Origin: an uncultured Desulfobacterales bacterium
GTDB taxonomy: Bacteria; Desulfobacterota; Desulfobacteria; Desulfobacterales; SpSt-501
Reading direction: 5' to 3'
Assembly (NCBI GenBank): GCA_938048455.1
Contig: CALIUY010000022.1
Span: 62,001 to 126,000, forward strand
Length of the DNA: 64,000 nucleotides
The stretch's first letter is position 1. Each line of letters opens with the position of its first letter. The notes under the pieces were generated by a model that was not told the origin of the DNA, did no database searches, and was given only the letters and a program-made list of their open reading frames with translations. This document shows, piece after piece, positions 51,070-59,209 of this stretch. The position numbers and the translations under genes are program-made.

Positions 51070-51624
51070 TTAAATGCGGTGGAGGGTCTCGAAGATGAAG
51101 CGGTGCTGGAGGTTGATCTCCAGCCCGAGTTGCTCGGCGGCCGCGTTCAGCTCGCGTCGCAGGGCGCCGGCGTCGACCGCTTCGGGGACGTCGACCTCGA
51201 AGATCATCAGGTTGTCGCCCGGCTGGGAGCCGCCCTTGAAGACGGCCTGCAGCCGGGTGATGTTGACCCCGTGACGGGCGATCACCTCGGAGACGTGCGC
51301 GACCAGTCCCTTACGGTCCGGCCCGCGGCTGGTGATGACAAAGGGCTCTGAAGGGGGCGGAGTCTCTTCCTCCGCGGCGGAGGCGCAGGGCTTGGCCACG
51401 ATCTGCAATCCCAAGGGTTCGAGCCGGGCGGCGAGCGTCGCCTCAAGCCGCCGGAGGGTGACGGACTCCGGCATGGCGACGAGGAAGATGCCGGCGAACT
51501 CGGTCTGCAGCATCGCCTGGCTCACGTTTTCGATGTTGCAGTCGAGTTCCAGCAAGCCGCGCGCCACGGCGGCTACGATTCCCGGCCGGTCGCGTCCCAG
51601 AACGGAAAGAATCGCCTTTTTCAT
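51070..51624 (-). CDS. Tandem ACT-domain protein (GcvR/UPF0237-like)
   Basis: 184 residues with two ACT domains. The first begins AILSVLGRDRPGIVAAVARGL and the second ITSRGPDRKGLVAHVSEVIARHG. ACT domains bind amino acids and regulate enzymes or other proteins. Pairing with UPF0210 suggests that it senses an amino acid for that partner. It has its own promoter at 51654-51682. Confidence 0.9.
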   Translation of the reverse strand: MKKAILSVLGRDRPGIVAAVARGLLELDCNIENVSQAMLQTEFAGIFLVAMPESVTLRRLEATLAARLEPLGLQIVAKPCASAAEEETPPPSEPFVITSRGPDRKGLVAHVSEVIARHGVNITRLQAVFKGGSQPGDNLMIFEVDVPEAVDAGALRRELNAAAEQLGLEINLQHRFIFETLHRI

Positions 51625-51653
51625 TCGCCCCGCCTCCGCCCGCCGCGCAGGTA

Positions 51654-51682
51654 ACTATCGAACAGCCGCGTGCTCCTGTCAA
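51654..51682 (-). promoter_or_regulatory. Candidate promoter for ACT - UPF0210
   Basis: Minus strand TTGACA (51682-51677), 17 bp, GATAGT (51659-51654). The gap of 150 bp is shared with the divergent DHH-CBS promoter. Confidence 0.55.
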
Positions 51683-51706
51683 CCGGGATCCGGCGCCGCG
51701 CACGGC

Positions 51707-51735
51707 TTGGTGCGCGGGCGGCCCCGTGCTATACT
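51707..51735 (+). promoter_or_regulatory. Promoter for the DHH-CBS gene
   Basis: TTGGTG (51707-51712), 17 bp, TATACT (51730-51735) with the extended TG. The predicted start is near 51742, 33 nt before the ATG. Confidence 0.7.
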
Positions 51736-51774
51736 GAAACGGTCCGATGCGGCATCGGTGTCCTCGGCTGCGCC

Positions 51775-53073
51775 ATGCAGATCGTCACCACCCACAAAAA
51801 CGCCGATTTCGACGCCCTGGCCTCCGCCATAGCGGCGACGCTTGTCTTTCCGGGAACCCTTGCCGTTCTCCCCCGTACGCTGAACCCCAATGTCAAGGCC
51901 TTTCTCTCGATTCACAAAGACCTCTTCGCGACCCTTTCCGCCGCCGAGGTTCCCTACGAGGAGGTCGAGCGGCTCATCGTGGTCGATGCCAACTGTTGGA
52001 GCCGGCTGGAGCGGATGGAGCCGCTCAAAGGCCGGGAGGATCTCGATCTCTGGGTCATCGACCATCACCGGGACGGGGGGACGATTTCGGCCCGGCATCG
52101 GGTGATCGAGGAAGTGGGGGCCACGACGACCCTGTTGGTGCGCGAGCTGCGCAGCGCACGCAAGATTTTGACCCCGATGCAGGCGACGCTGTTTCTCGCG
52201 GGGATTTACGAAGACACGGGGAACTTGAGCTTTCCCTCGACCCGCGCTGAGGATGCTTACGCCGCGGCCTGGCTGCTCGAGCGCCGCGCGGACCTCGACA
52301 TTCTGAACCGTTTTCTGCGCCCGGCCTACAGCGAGCGGCACAAGGCGATCCTGTTCCGCATGTTGGAGAAAGCCCGGCGTATCCGGGTGAACGGCCACCG
52401 GATCAGCATCCCGCATACGCAGGTGGAAGGCCAGGTGGACGGGCTCGCCGTCGTGCTGCGGATGTACATGGAAATCCTCGGCGTGGATGCGGCCTTCGGG
52501 ATTTTTCACGACCCGTCCGCACGCCGCGCCATGGTGATCGCCCGCAGCCAGTCGGATTCCGTGGATGTCGGGGCGATCCTGCGGCGGCTGGGCGGCGGGG
52601 GGCATCCCCGCGCCGGCTCGGTTCACCTCCGGGATCTGCCGCCGGAGCAAATCGAGCGGCGGATCCTCGAGATCCTCCGGGAAGGCGGCCGGGCCGCCGT
52701 GCAGATCAGCGACCTCATGTCCTATCCGGTCTGGACCGTCGCGCCTTCGACCCGCATGGAGGAGGCGGCCGCCCTGCTGCGGGACAAAGGGATCACCGGA
52801 ATTCCGGTGGTGGAGGAGGGCCGGCTTGTGGGCATGATCTCCCGGCGCGATTTCCGCAAAATCCGCAAGCCCGCTCAGCTCAAGTCCCCGGTCAAGGCCT
52901 TTATGGCGACCGAGGTGGTCACGGTCAGCCCGGCGGAAAACGTTCAGGATGCGGCCCGGCTGCTGGTCAAGCACGACATCGGCCGTTTGCCGGTGGTGCA
53001 GGAAGGCCGCATGCTCGGCATCCTCACCCGCTCCGACGTGATGCGCTATTTTTACGATCTGCTGCCGGATTGA
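51775..53073 (+). CDS. DHH/DHHA1 phosphoesterase-like protein with two CBS domains
   Basis: 432 residues. The DHH domain has THKNADFDALASAIA, VVDANCW and WVIDHHRDGG. The DHHA1 domain ends in RLGGGGHPRAGSVHL. Two CBS domains follow (about 315-432; ISDLMSYPVWTV and VKAFMATEVVTVSP). This is the N-terminal architecture of the CBS-containing tRNA nucleotidyltransferase/poly(A) polymerase relatives of Deltaproteobacteria, but the nucleotidyltransferase part is missing and the protein ends after the second CBS. It could hydrolyse short oligonucleotides or cyclic dinucleotides under adenylate control. It overlaps the convergent pfaA by 22 bp. Confidence 0.88.
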   Translation: MQIVTTHKNADFDALASAIAATLVFPGTLAVLPRTLNPNVKAFLSIHKDLFATLSAAEVPYEEVERLIVVDANCWSRLERMEPLKGREDLDLWVIDHHRDGGTISARHRVIEEVGATTTLLVRELRSARKILTPMQATLFLAGIYEDTGNLSFPSTRAEDAYAAAWLLERRADLDILNRFLRPAYSERHKAILFRMLEKARRIRVNGHRISIPHTQVEGQVDGLAVVLRMYMEILGVDAAFGIFHDPSARRAMVIARSQSDSVDVGAILRRLGGGGHPRAGSVHLRDLPPEQIERRILEILREGGRAAVQISDLMSYPVWTVAPSTRMEEAAALLRDKGITGIPVVEEGRLVGMISRRDFRKIRKPAQLKSPVKAFMATEVVTVSPAENVQDAARLLVKHDIGRLPVVQEGRMLGILTRSDVMRYFYDLLPD

Positions 53074-56000
53074 ACGGAGCTTTCCGGTACCGCGACCTTT
53101 TCCCCGGCCGCGAGAGGCGCCGCGCGGATGCCGCCCGGCTTGAAGGCCCGGTTGAGCGCAGGGTCGATCACGGCCTCGAAGCCGGAAAGCTGGGCGATCG
53201 GTTGGTGGCCGGCGTCGAGGAACACGAAATCGCCTCGCAATTTTCGATCGCTTGCGCCGCGGATCTCGAGCACCACGCGGCATCCTTCCTCGGGCCATCG
53301 CCCACGGTACAAGCGAAACGAGGATGCGCCGCTGGGGAGGCAGACCGCGCCTTTCATTTCCCAGCACCACAGGCTGGCCATCTGGAAAGCCGCATCGAGG
53401 GCCAGGGGGTCCCCGAGCCAGCTTCGGCGAAAGGGGCTTTCGACCCAACACTCGGGCCGGGGGGCGGCGGCGACGTCGGCGACCATGCCTTCGGCGGTGC
53501 AACACTGAATCCAGCGCAATCCCTGAAGCGCCTCGCCGTGAAAGAGAACGGCTTCGTAGACCTCGCGGGGGGAGCGCGGGTAATGATTGCAGGAAAGCCC
53601 CGAGGGAAGGCGATAGACGGGGGGAGCGGCGTGGGATTCGGCGAGAACGGCCCGCGCCCGGCAATGGAGCGTCTTGGCGGACTCCTCTCCCCCTCCGCCG
53701 CGCAGCTCGAGGTCGACCTCGAAACCTCCGTTTCGCGCGCGGGGCTTGCCGGCCCAAATGTGCACCCGGTAGGGTGCGGCCTCGAGGCGGATGCCTTTGA
53801 GAAGGCGGATCTCCTCCAATCCGTCGAGCACGAGCCCCGGGTTTTCGTGCAGAGCGCCTTCGCCCAGCCATTCGGCGATCAGCGCCAGCGGCACCACGGC
53901 GCGTTCGCCCAACACGTGAGCCCGCAGCACGGGATGGCTCTCCAGGTCGAGGCGGCGCTCGATCAGGGGCCGCAGGCCTTCAGCCTTCCGGGGCGCAAGG
54001 GCCGTCAGCCGTTGACGCCGATTCATCCCGCCGATCACAACCTCGACCGCCTCTTCCTCCGGGGGCCGGCGCAGCTCGGCGATCAGCGACGCCGCGCCCT
54101 GTGACGCGGAGAGAAGCTCGACCCCCCGGCGTTCGAACTCGCGGCGGATGGCCGGAGTCACCATGCCGCAATCCCAGGGCCCCCAGTTGACGGCGACGAC
54201 CCGGCAGCCGGGTCGTCGCTGCGCCTCGGCGCGGGCGAGCTTGTTCAGCGCTTCGTTGGCCATGGCATAGTCGGCTTGGCCGCGGTTTCCGAAACGCGCC
54301 GTCACCGAGGAGAAAAGAACAAGCAGGCGAAGCTCTTCATCCGCCAAAGCTTCCCGCAGCGCCAGGAAGCCGCCGAGCTTCGTGCCCATCACGCGGTCGA
54401 ACTGCTCGAGGGTCTTGTCGAGAATCAGGCGGTCCTCCAGCACGCCCGCCCCGTGGATCAGCCCGCGGATCGGGCCGAAGCGATCGCGGGCCTCGGAAAT
54501 GACCGCCCGCAGGCGGACGGGATCGCGCACGTCGACGGAGACATAGGCTGCCGGCGCCCCGAGGTCCCGCAGGGCTTGCAGGGTGTTCCGGACCTCCCGG
54601 GCGGCAAGCAGGTTGCGGAGCCTTTTCTCCGCTTCCGCCGGCCGGGTCGAAGACGAGGAAAACTCCTCCCGCAGAAGGGCCTGGCGGATTTCGTTTTCCT
54701 CCTGCAACCCTTGCATCCAGAAAGGCTCGGGCTCCGGCTCCGGAGTCCGGCCGAGCAGCACCAGGGCCGGCCGCACCTGGCGGGCGAGTTCCACGGCGCA
54801 GGCGGCGGTGATGCCCCGCGCTCCGCCGCTGACGATCACGGTTTCGCCGGCCGCAAGCGGCAGGGGGCCGGAAGCGAGATCGTCGCGGCGCACCAGCCGG
54901 GGGATGAGACGGCGGTTCGGGCCGAGACCCACTTCCAACGGCCCGCGATGCAGCGCTTCCCGCACCAGGGCCCGTGCGGCGGCACGCGGATCCCGCCAGT
55001 CGGGGTCGAGATCCAGGGCGTGGCAGACGACCTCGGGCCACTCGATCGCCGCGGTTTTGGCCAGGCCGGCGAGCGCCCCCTGGAGCGGCCGAGAAAGACT
55101 GCGGCCGCTGAAACCCAAGGCCCCGTCCAGGCGACTGACGGTGGTCAAAAAGGCCGCCCCGAGCCGGGCGCTTTCGACCAGATCCGGACCCAAACGCCGG
55201 GTGAGTTCGAAGGCGTCCCGCAGTTCGCGCTGTCCGTCTTCGCCGTCGCAACGGGCGAGGAAGATCAGCCCCGCGGCGGGGGGAAGGTCGCGCCGATGGT
55301 TGAAGATGTCGGCAGCTACCAGGACGGCGCTCAAGCCGAGATCGCTCAGGACATCGAGAACCGCCCGCGCCAGTCCCGAGCGGTCGTCGGTTACGAAAAT
55401 CTTGCGCCCGGCAGGCAGCTGGAAGTCGGCCGGGTCGATCTCCGGTGCCGGCTCCAAGACGACGATCCGCCGCGGGGCGGTCCGCACCACCGTGGCGGGT
55501 TGGGCCGGGAGGGCGGGGTCTTCCTGGGCGGCGGCGGTGGGGGTCCCTGCAGCCGGAGAGGCTGGGGGTTCTGCGGCCCGGCGGTCGGTGAAAAAGGAGA
55601 CCATGGCGGAGAGCGTTTTGAGCCGGGGCATGTCTTCCGGGGTGACGGGGCGCAGGCCGGGGATTTTTTCTTCGAGGGCGGAGAGGATTTCGACGCGTTT
55701 GATGGAGTCGATGCCGAGGTCGGCCTCGATGTCCATGTCGACTCCGAGCATCTCCGGGGGGTAACCGGTCAGGCGGCTGACCACCTCGAGCAGTACGGCT
55801 TGAAAGGCTGCGGCGTCGGGGGCATCCGGGCTCCGGGTGGCGGGTTGGGCCGGGAGGGCGGGGTCTTCCTGGGCGGCGGCGGTGGGGGTCCCTGCAGCCG
55901 GAGAGGGGGAGGAGGAGTGATGCCGTTCGACCGCGGGAGGGATCGACCAAGGATCTCGACCGGAAGAGGCGTCCAAGGAGCGGGAAGGTACGGGCGGGGC

Positions 56001-59000
56001 GAGGCTGGATTCCTCGGGAAGACGCGGGGGCCTGATCGCCGAGAAACTGGCCGCACTCGAGTTGCGGATCAGCTCCAGCAGCGCCTGTGTGGTCTCGCGC
56101 TGCAGGTCCAGGAACTTTTCGTGGGCCTGGGCCGTTTGCTCGTGGATTCGGCGGATGGCCTCAAAACCCTCTTCAAGGCTGCGGCGGGGTTCTTCCGCCG
56201 GTCGGGTTTCCGGGACGGGGGAGGATTCGTCTGTCATGGGCGTTTCTCGAAGACGGGATGAATTCGACAACGGCTCTGGATGAGCCTCCGGATTGCGGGC
56301 GTCGTCGGCTCCGGTACGCCGCGGGCTAACCGGCGGCAGGGGGTTTTCGCCCGCCCGGTCGGCGGAAGGACCCAGATTGGCTCCGCAGATCGGAATGCGC
56401 AGGCGGCTCAGGGAGGATGCCTCCGGCTTCCCCGGGTCCCAACGGGAGAGGTCCAGCGGGTGACCCAAAGCGCCGAGGCGGCACAGAGCCGTCGCCAGAT
56501 CGAAAAGCCCCGACTTGCGTCCGGAGGAGGAATCCACGGAGAAGGCCCCGTGCGGTCGACCGTCCAGAATTTCGGCGACCAGCCCGGAGAGAACGGACCG
56601 GGGACCGATCTCGACGAAGGTGCGGATTCCGCCGGCGTACATCGCCTCGATCAGACCGATGAAATCGACCGCGGCGAGCATCTGCGCGGCGAGCAGCCGG
56701 CGGACGGCGTCCGCCTCGGCCGGGAAGGGCGCCTTCGTGCGGCTGGAAAAGACCGGAAGTGCGGACGGAACGAAATCGGCGCGTTCCAGCGCCGCGGCAA
56801 ATTCACGGCTCGCACCGGCCATGAGCGGGCTGTGGAAGGCCCCGCTCACCGGGAGCGGCACGACCCGTAGGCCGCGCCGGCCGAGGGTCTCGGTCAGCCG
56901 CTGCACGGCATCCGCGGGACCGGAAACCACCGCCTGCCGCGGAGCGTTGCGGTTGGCGACCACGACCGGAAGATCGGTTTCGGAAATCGCCCTTTCCACC
57001 TCGGCCAGCGGGGCGAAGACGGCCGCCATGGATCCGGCGGGGGACCCTGCCATCGCCCGTCCGCGGGCCCGGGCGAGGACGCCGAAGGTCTTTTCGTCGA
57101 TCCGGCCGGCAGCGCAAAGCGCCGTCAGCTCGCCGAAGCTGTGACCGGCGGCGGCCGCCGGCGATAGCCCGAAGGCGTGCAACACCTTCCAAAGGGCGAG
57201 ACTGACCGCGCCGATCGCCGGCTGGGCAAGCTCGGTCGCCTGGAGACGCTGTTCATCGAGGCGGCCGGGCGGATGCGGCGGGTAGATCCGATCCCCCAGC
57301 GGAGGATCAAGGGCGAGTGCGCGCTGGACGGCCTCGAGCGCCTCGCGCGCCGCCGGAAAACGCAGGATCAGCTCGCGACCCATGTCGGGGTATTGGCATC
57401 CCTGCCCGGGAAAGAGGACGGCGAGCGCCCCCGCGGGCGAGCCTTCCCCATAGCAAACGCCGCGGCCGGCCGGATCGGCCGGGGAATCGCCGCGTGCAAG
57501 CCGCTCCCGGGCGGCCTGAAGCCGCTCCCGCGCTTCCCCGGCATCCGAGGCAGGAAAGAGCAGCCGACAGGCTGCGTTCGGGTCGAAACGGGCGCGCGTT
57601 TCGGCCGCGAGCCGCGACCAGCCCTCCCCGGTGGCGGAAAGCTTCGGATCTGCGGCCGTCGCGGAAACTTCCTGCAAAAGCTCCGCGGGAGACCCGGCCG
57701 AAAAAGCGAAGATCTGGACGGAGCCGTCCCAGGCGATTTCCCGGCAGGAGGATCCGTGTTCCTCGAGAACCGCATGGAAGTTGCTTCCGCCGAACCCGAA
57801 GGCGCTCACCCCCGCGCGGCGTGGCGCGCCCTCCCGGGAAAACCACGGCCGAGCGCGGCGGCTCAGGTGGAAAGGGGAGGTCTCGAGGTTCAAGGCGGGA
57901 TCCGGTTCTTCGGCTTTGAGCGTGGGGAAGAGCACGCGATGGTGCAGCGCGAGGGCGGCTTTGATCAGACCGGCCACACCCGCCGCCGCCTTGGTGTGTC
58001 CGATCATGGATTTCACGGAGCCGAGCGCACAGCGGCCCACGGGGGCTCCGGCGCCTCCGAACACCTCGCAGAGGGCCTCGAACTCCACCCGGTCGCCGAC
58101 CCGGGTTCCCGTGCCGTGGGCCTCGATCAGGCCCACGGTGCCGGGGTCGACCCCGGCCTCGGCGTAAGCGGCGCGCAGCGCCTCGACCTGGCCTTCGCGC
58201 CGCGGCGCGTAGATGCTCTGCGAACGGCCGTCGCTGGAGGAGCCCAGCCCGCGCAGCACGGCGTAGATCCGGTTTCCGTCGCGTTCGGCGTCCTCGAGGC
58301 GCTTCAGAACGACAATCCCCACCCCTTCGCCCAACACCGTCCCGTCGGCGTGCTGCGAAAACGGCCGGGCGTCTCCCGTCGCCGAAAGGACCTGGGTCTT
58401 GGCGAAACACATGTGCATGAAAATATCGTTCAGCGTGTCGACCCCGCCGCTGAGAGCCAAATCGCAACGGCCCGTTTCGAGTTCGAGGAGCGCCATGTGC
58501 ACGGCGGCCAGCGAGCTCGCACAGGCGGCGTCGACCACGCAGTTGGTGCCTCCGAGGTTCAACCGGTTGCTGATGCGCCCGGCGACCACGTTGCCGAGCA
58601 GGCCGGGAAACGAATTTTCCTGCCACTCGACATAGGAATCGGAGATGCGGCGGATCACCTCTTCGGCGGTCCGATCGGGGACCCCCGCCGCGGCGAGGGC
58701 CCGTCGCCAGCGGGGAAAGCCGAGGCGGGAGCTGAGCGGAATCACCAGCTCCTGGGTGCCCGTCACCCCGAGGATCACGCTCGTGCGCGCGGGATCGTAA
58801 GACAACCCCATGTCCTCGAGCGCCGCCCGGGCGGCGAGCAGCGCGAGCAGCTGGGAGGTGTCGGTCGCCTCGAGCAGGGTCGGAGGGATGCCGAAGGCGG
58901 TGGGGTCGAAGTCGACGGGCGTCAAAAACCCGCCGCGGGCGCAGTAGACGCGGTCGCGCGCGCGGGGGTCGGGATCGAAATAGTCCTCGCGCGACCAGTG

Positions 59001-59123
59001 GGTCGGGGGGACCTCGCCCACGGCGTCCCGGCCGTTGATCAGCAGCCGGAGATAGCCTCTCAAGCCGGACGATTGCGGGAAAAAACATCCCATGCCCACG
59101 ATGGCGGTGGGGCGACGATTCAC
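53052..59123 (-). CDS. pfaA: PUFA-synthase subunit PfaA-type: KS - AT - ACP - KR - DH
   Basis: About 2023 residues. KS: RPTAIVGMGCFFPQSSG, C201 in DAACASSLAAV, EAHGTGTRVGDRVE. AT: LFPGQGCQYPDMG with active Ser S662 in GHSFGE. A helical linker precedes one ACP with the phosphopantetheine Ser S1140 (ADLGIDSIKRVEIL). KR: VSGGARGITAACAVELA and YAMANEALNK. A C-terminal PKS-type DH-like domain has SHPVLRAHVLGERAVVP. PfaA proteins usually carry several tandem ACPs, and this one has a single ACP between duplicated linkers. GTG 59123 is preferred for its GAGGTGA site; GTG 59135 is the alternative, and the TTG at 59663 is inside pfaD. Confidence 0.93.
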   Translation of the reverse strand: MNRRPTAIVGMGCFFPQSSGLRGYLRLLINGRDAVGEVPPTHWSREDYFDPDPRARDRVYCARGGFLTPVDFDPTAFGIPPTLLEATDTSQLLALLAARAALEDMGLSYDPARTSVILGVTGTQELVIPLSSRLGFPRWRRALAAAGVPDRTAEEVIRRISDSYVEWQENSFPGLLGNVVAGRISNRLNLGGTNCVVDAACASSLAAVHMALLELETGRCDLALSGGVDTLNDIFMHMCFAKTQVLSATGDARPFSQHADGTVLGEGVGIVVLKRLEDAERDGNRIYAVLRGLGSSSDGRSQSIYAPRREGQVEALRAAYAEAGVDPGTVGLIEAHGTGTRVGDRVEFEALCEVFGGAGAPVGRCALGSVKSMIGHTKAAAGVAGLIKAALALHHRVLFPTLKAEEPDPALNLETSPFHLSRRARPWFSREGAPRRAGVSAFGFGGSNFHAVLEEHGSSCREIAWDGSVQIFAFSAGSPAELLQEVSATAADPKLSATGEGWSRLAAETRARFDPNAACRLLFPASDAGEARERLQAARERLARGDSPADPAGRGVCYGEGSPAGALAVLFPGQGCQYPDMGRELILRFPAAREALEAVQRALALDPPLGDRIYPPHPPGRLDEQRLQATELAQPAIGAVSLALWKVLHAFGLSPAAAAGHSFGELTALCAAGRIDEKTFGVLARARGRAMAGSPAGSMAAVFAPLAEVERAISETDLPVVVANRNAPRQAVVSGPADAVQRLTETLGRRGLRVVPLPVSGAFHSPLMAGASREFAAALERADFVPSALPVFSSRTKAPFPAEADAVRRLLAAQMLAAVDFIGLIEAMYAGGIRTFVEIGPRSVLSGLVAEILDGRPHGAFSVDSSSGRKSGLFDLATALCRLGALGHPLDLSRWDPGKPEASSLSRLRIPICGANLGPSADRAGENPLPPVSPRRTGADDARNPEAHPEPLSNSSRLRETPMTDESSPVPETRPAEEPRRSLEEGFEAIRRIHEQTAQAHEKFLDLQRETTQALLELIRNSSAASFSAIRPPRLPEESSLAPPVPSRSLDASSGRDPWSIPPAVERHHSSSPSPAAGTPTAAAQEDPALPAQPATRSPDAPDAAAFQAVLLEVVSRLTGYPPEMLGVDMDIEADLGIDSIKRVEILSALEEKIPGLRPVTPEDMPRLKTLSAMVSFFTDRRAAEPPASPAAGTPTAAAQEDPALPAQPATVVRTAPRRIVVLEPAPEIDPADFQLPAGRKIFVTDDRSGLARAVLDVLSDLGLSAVLVAADIFNHRRDLPPAAGLIFLARCDGEDGQRELRDAFELTRRLGPDLVESARLGAAFLTTVSRLDGALGFSGRSLSRPLQGALAGLAKTAAIEWPEVVCHALDLDPDWRDPRAAARALVREALHRGPLEVGLGPNRRLIPRLVRRDDLASGPLPLAAGETVIVSGGARGITAACAVELARQVRPALVLLGRTPEPEPEPFWMQGLQEENEIRQALLREEFSSSSTRPAEAEKRLRNLLAAREVRNTLQALRDLGAPAAYVSVDVRDPVRLRAVISEARDRFGPIRGLIHGAGVLEDRLILDKTLEQFDRVMGTKLGGFLALREALADEELRLLVLFSSVTARFGNRGQADYAMANEALNKLARAEAQRRPGCRVVAVNWGPWDCGMVTPAIRREFERRGVELLSASQGAASLIAELRRPPEEEAVEVVIGGMNRRQRLTALAPRKAEGLRPLIERRLDLESHPVLRAHVLGERAVVPLALIAEWLGEGALHENPGLVLDGLEEIRLLKGIRLEAAPYRVHIWAGKPRARNGGFEVDLELRGGGGEESAKTLHCRARAVLAESHAAPPVYRLPSGLSCNHYPRSPREVYEAVLFHGEALQGLRWIQCCTAEGMVADVAAAPRPECWVESPFRRSWLGDPLALDAAFQMASLWCWEMKGAVCLPSGASSFRLYRGRWPEEGCRVVLEIRGASDRKLRGDFVFLDAGHQPIAQLSGFEAVIDPALNRAFKPGGIRAAPLAAGEKVAVPESSVQSGSRS
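55492..55561. repeat. 70-bp direct repeat, copy 1, after the pfaA ACP
   Basis: Identical base for base to 55837-55906. It encodes the linker SPAAGTPTAAAQEDPALPAQ on the minus strand, C-terminal to the ACP. The offset between copies is 345 bp, exactly 115 codons, which is the size of one ACP plus linker. Confidence 0.95.
55837..55906. repeat. 70-bp direct repeat, copy 2, before the pfaA ACP
   Basis: Perfect copy of 55492-55561. It lies N-terminal to the single ACP in the protein. The repeat pair brackets the one carrier domain. Confidence 0.95.
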
Positions 59124-59209
59124 CGTGCGGGTCACCTCGAATTCGATCTCCCCTTCACCTCCAGGAGGGTTCGGCTGCAGGCCATTTGCGGGGGATAAAT
59201 CCGGAAACA

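Noticed and set aside
53052..56236. Internal ATG at about 56236 as a separate ACP-KR-DH gene
   Set aside because: The frame is continuous with the AT domain, there is no strong ribosome-binding site, and KS-AT-ACP-KR-DH is the known order of PfaA.
54276..56261. Long open frame of 661 codons on the plus strand opposite pfaA, and similar long frames opposite most genes
   Set aside because: High GC content leaves few stops in antisense frames. The translations are rich in Arg, Gly and Pro and show no family motifs, while the opposite strand encodes a recognisable multidomain protein.
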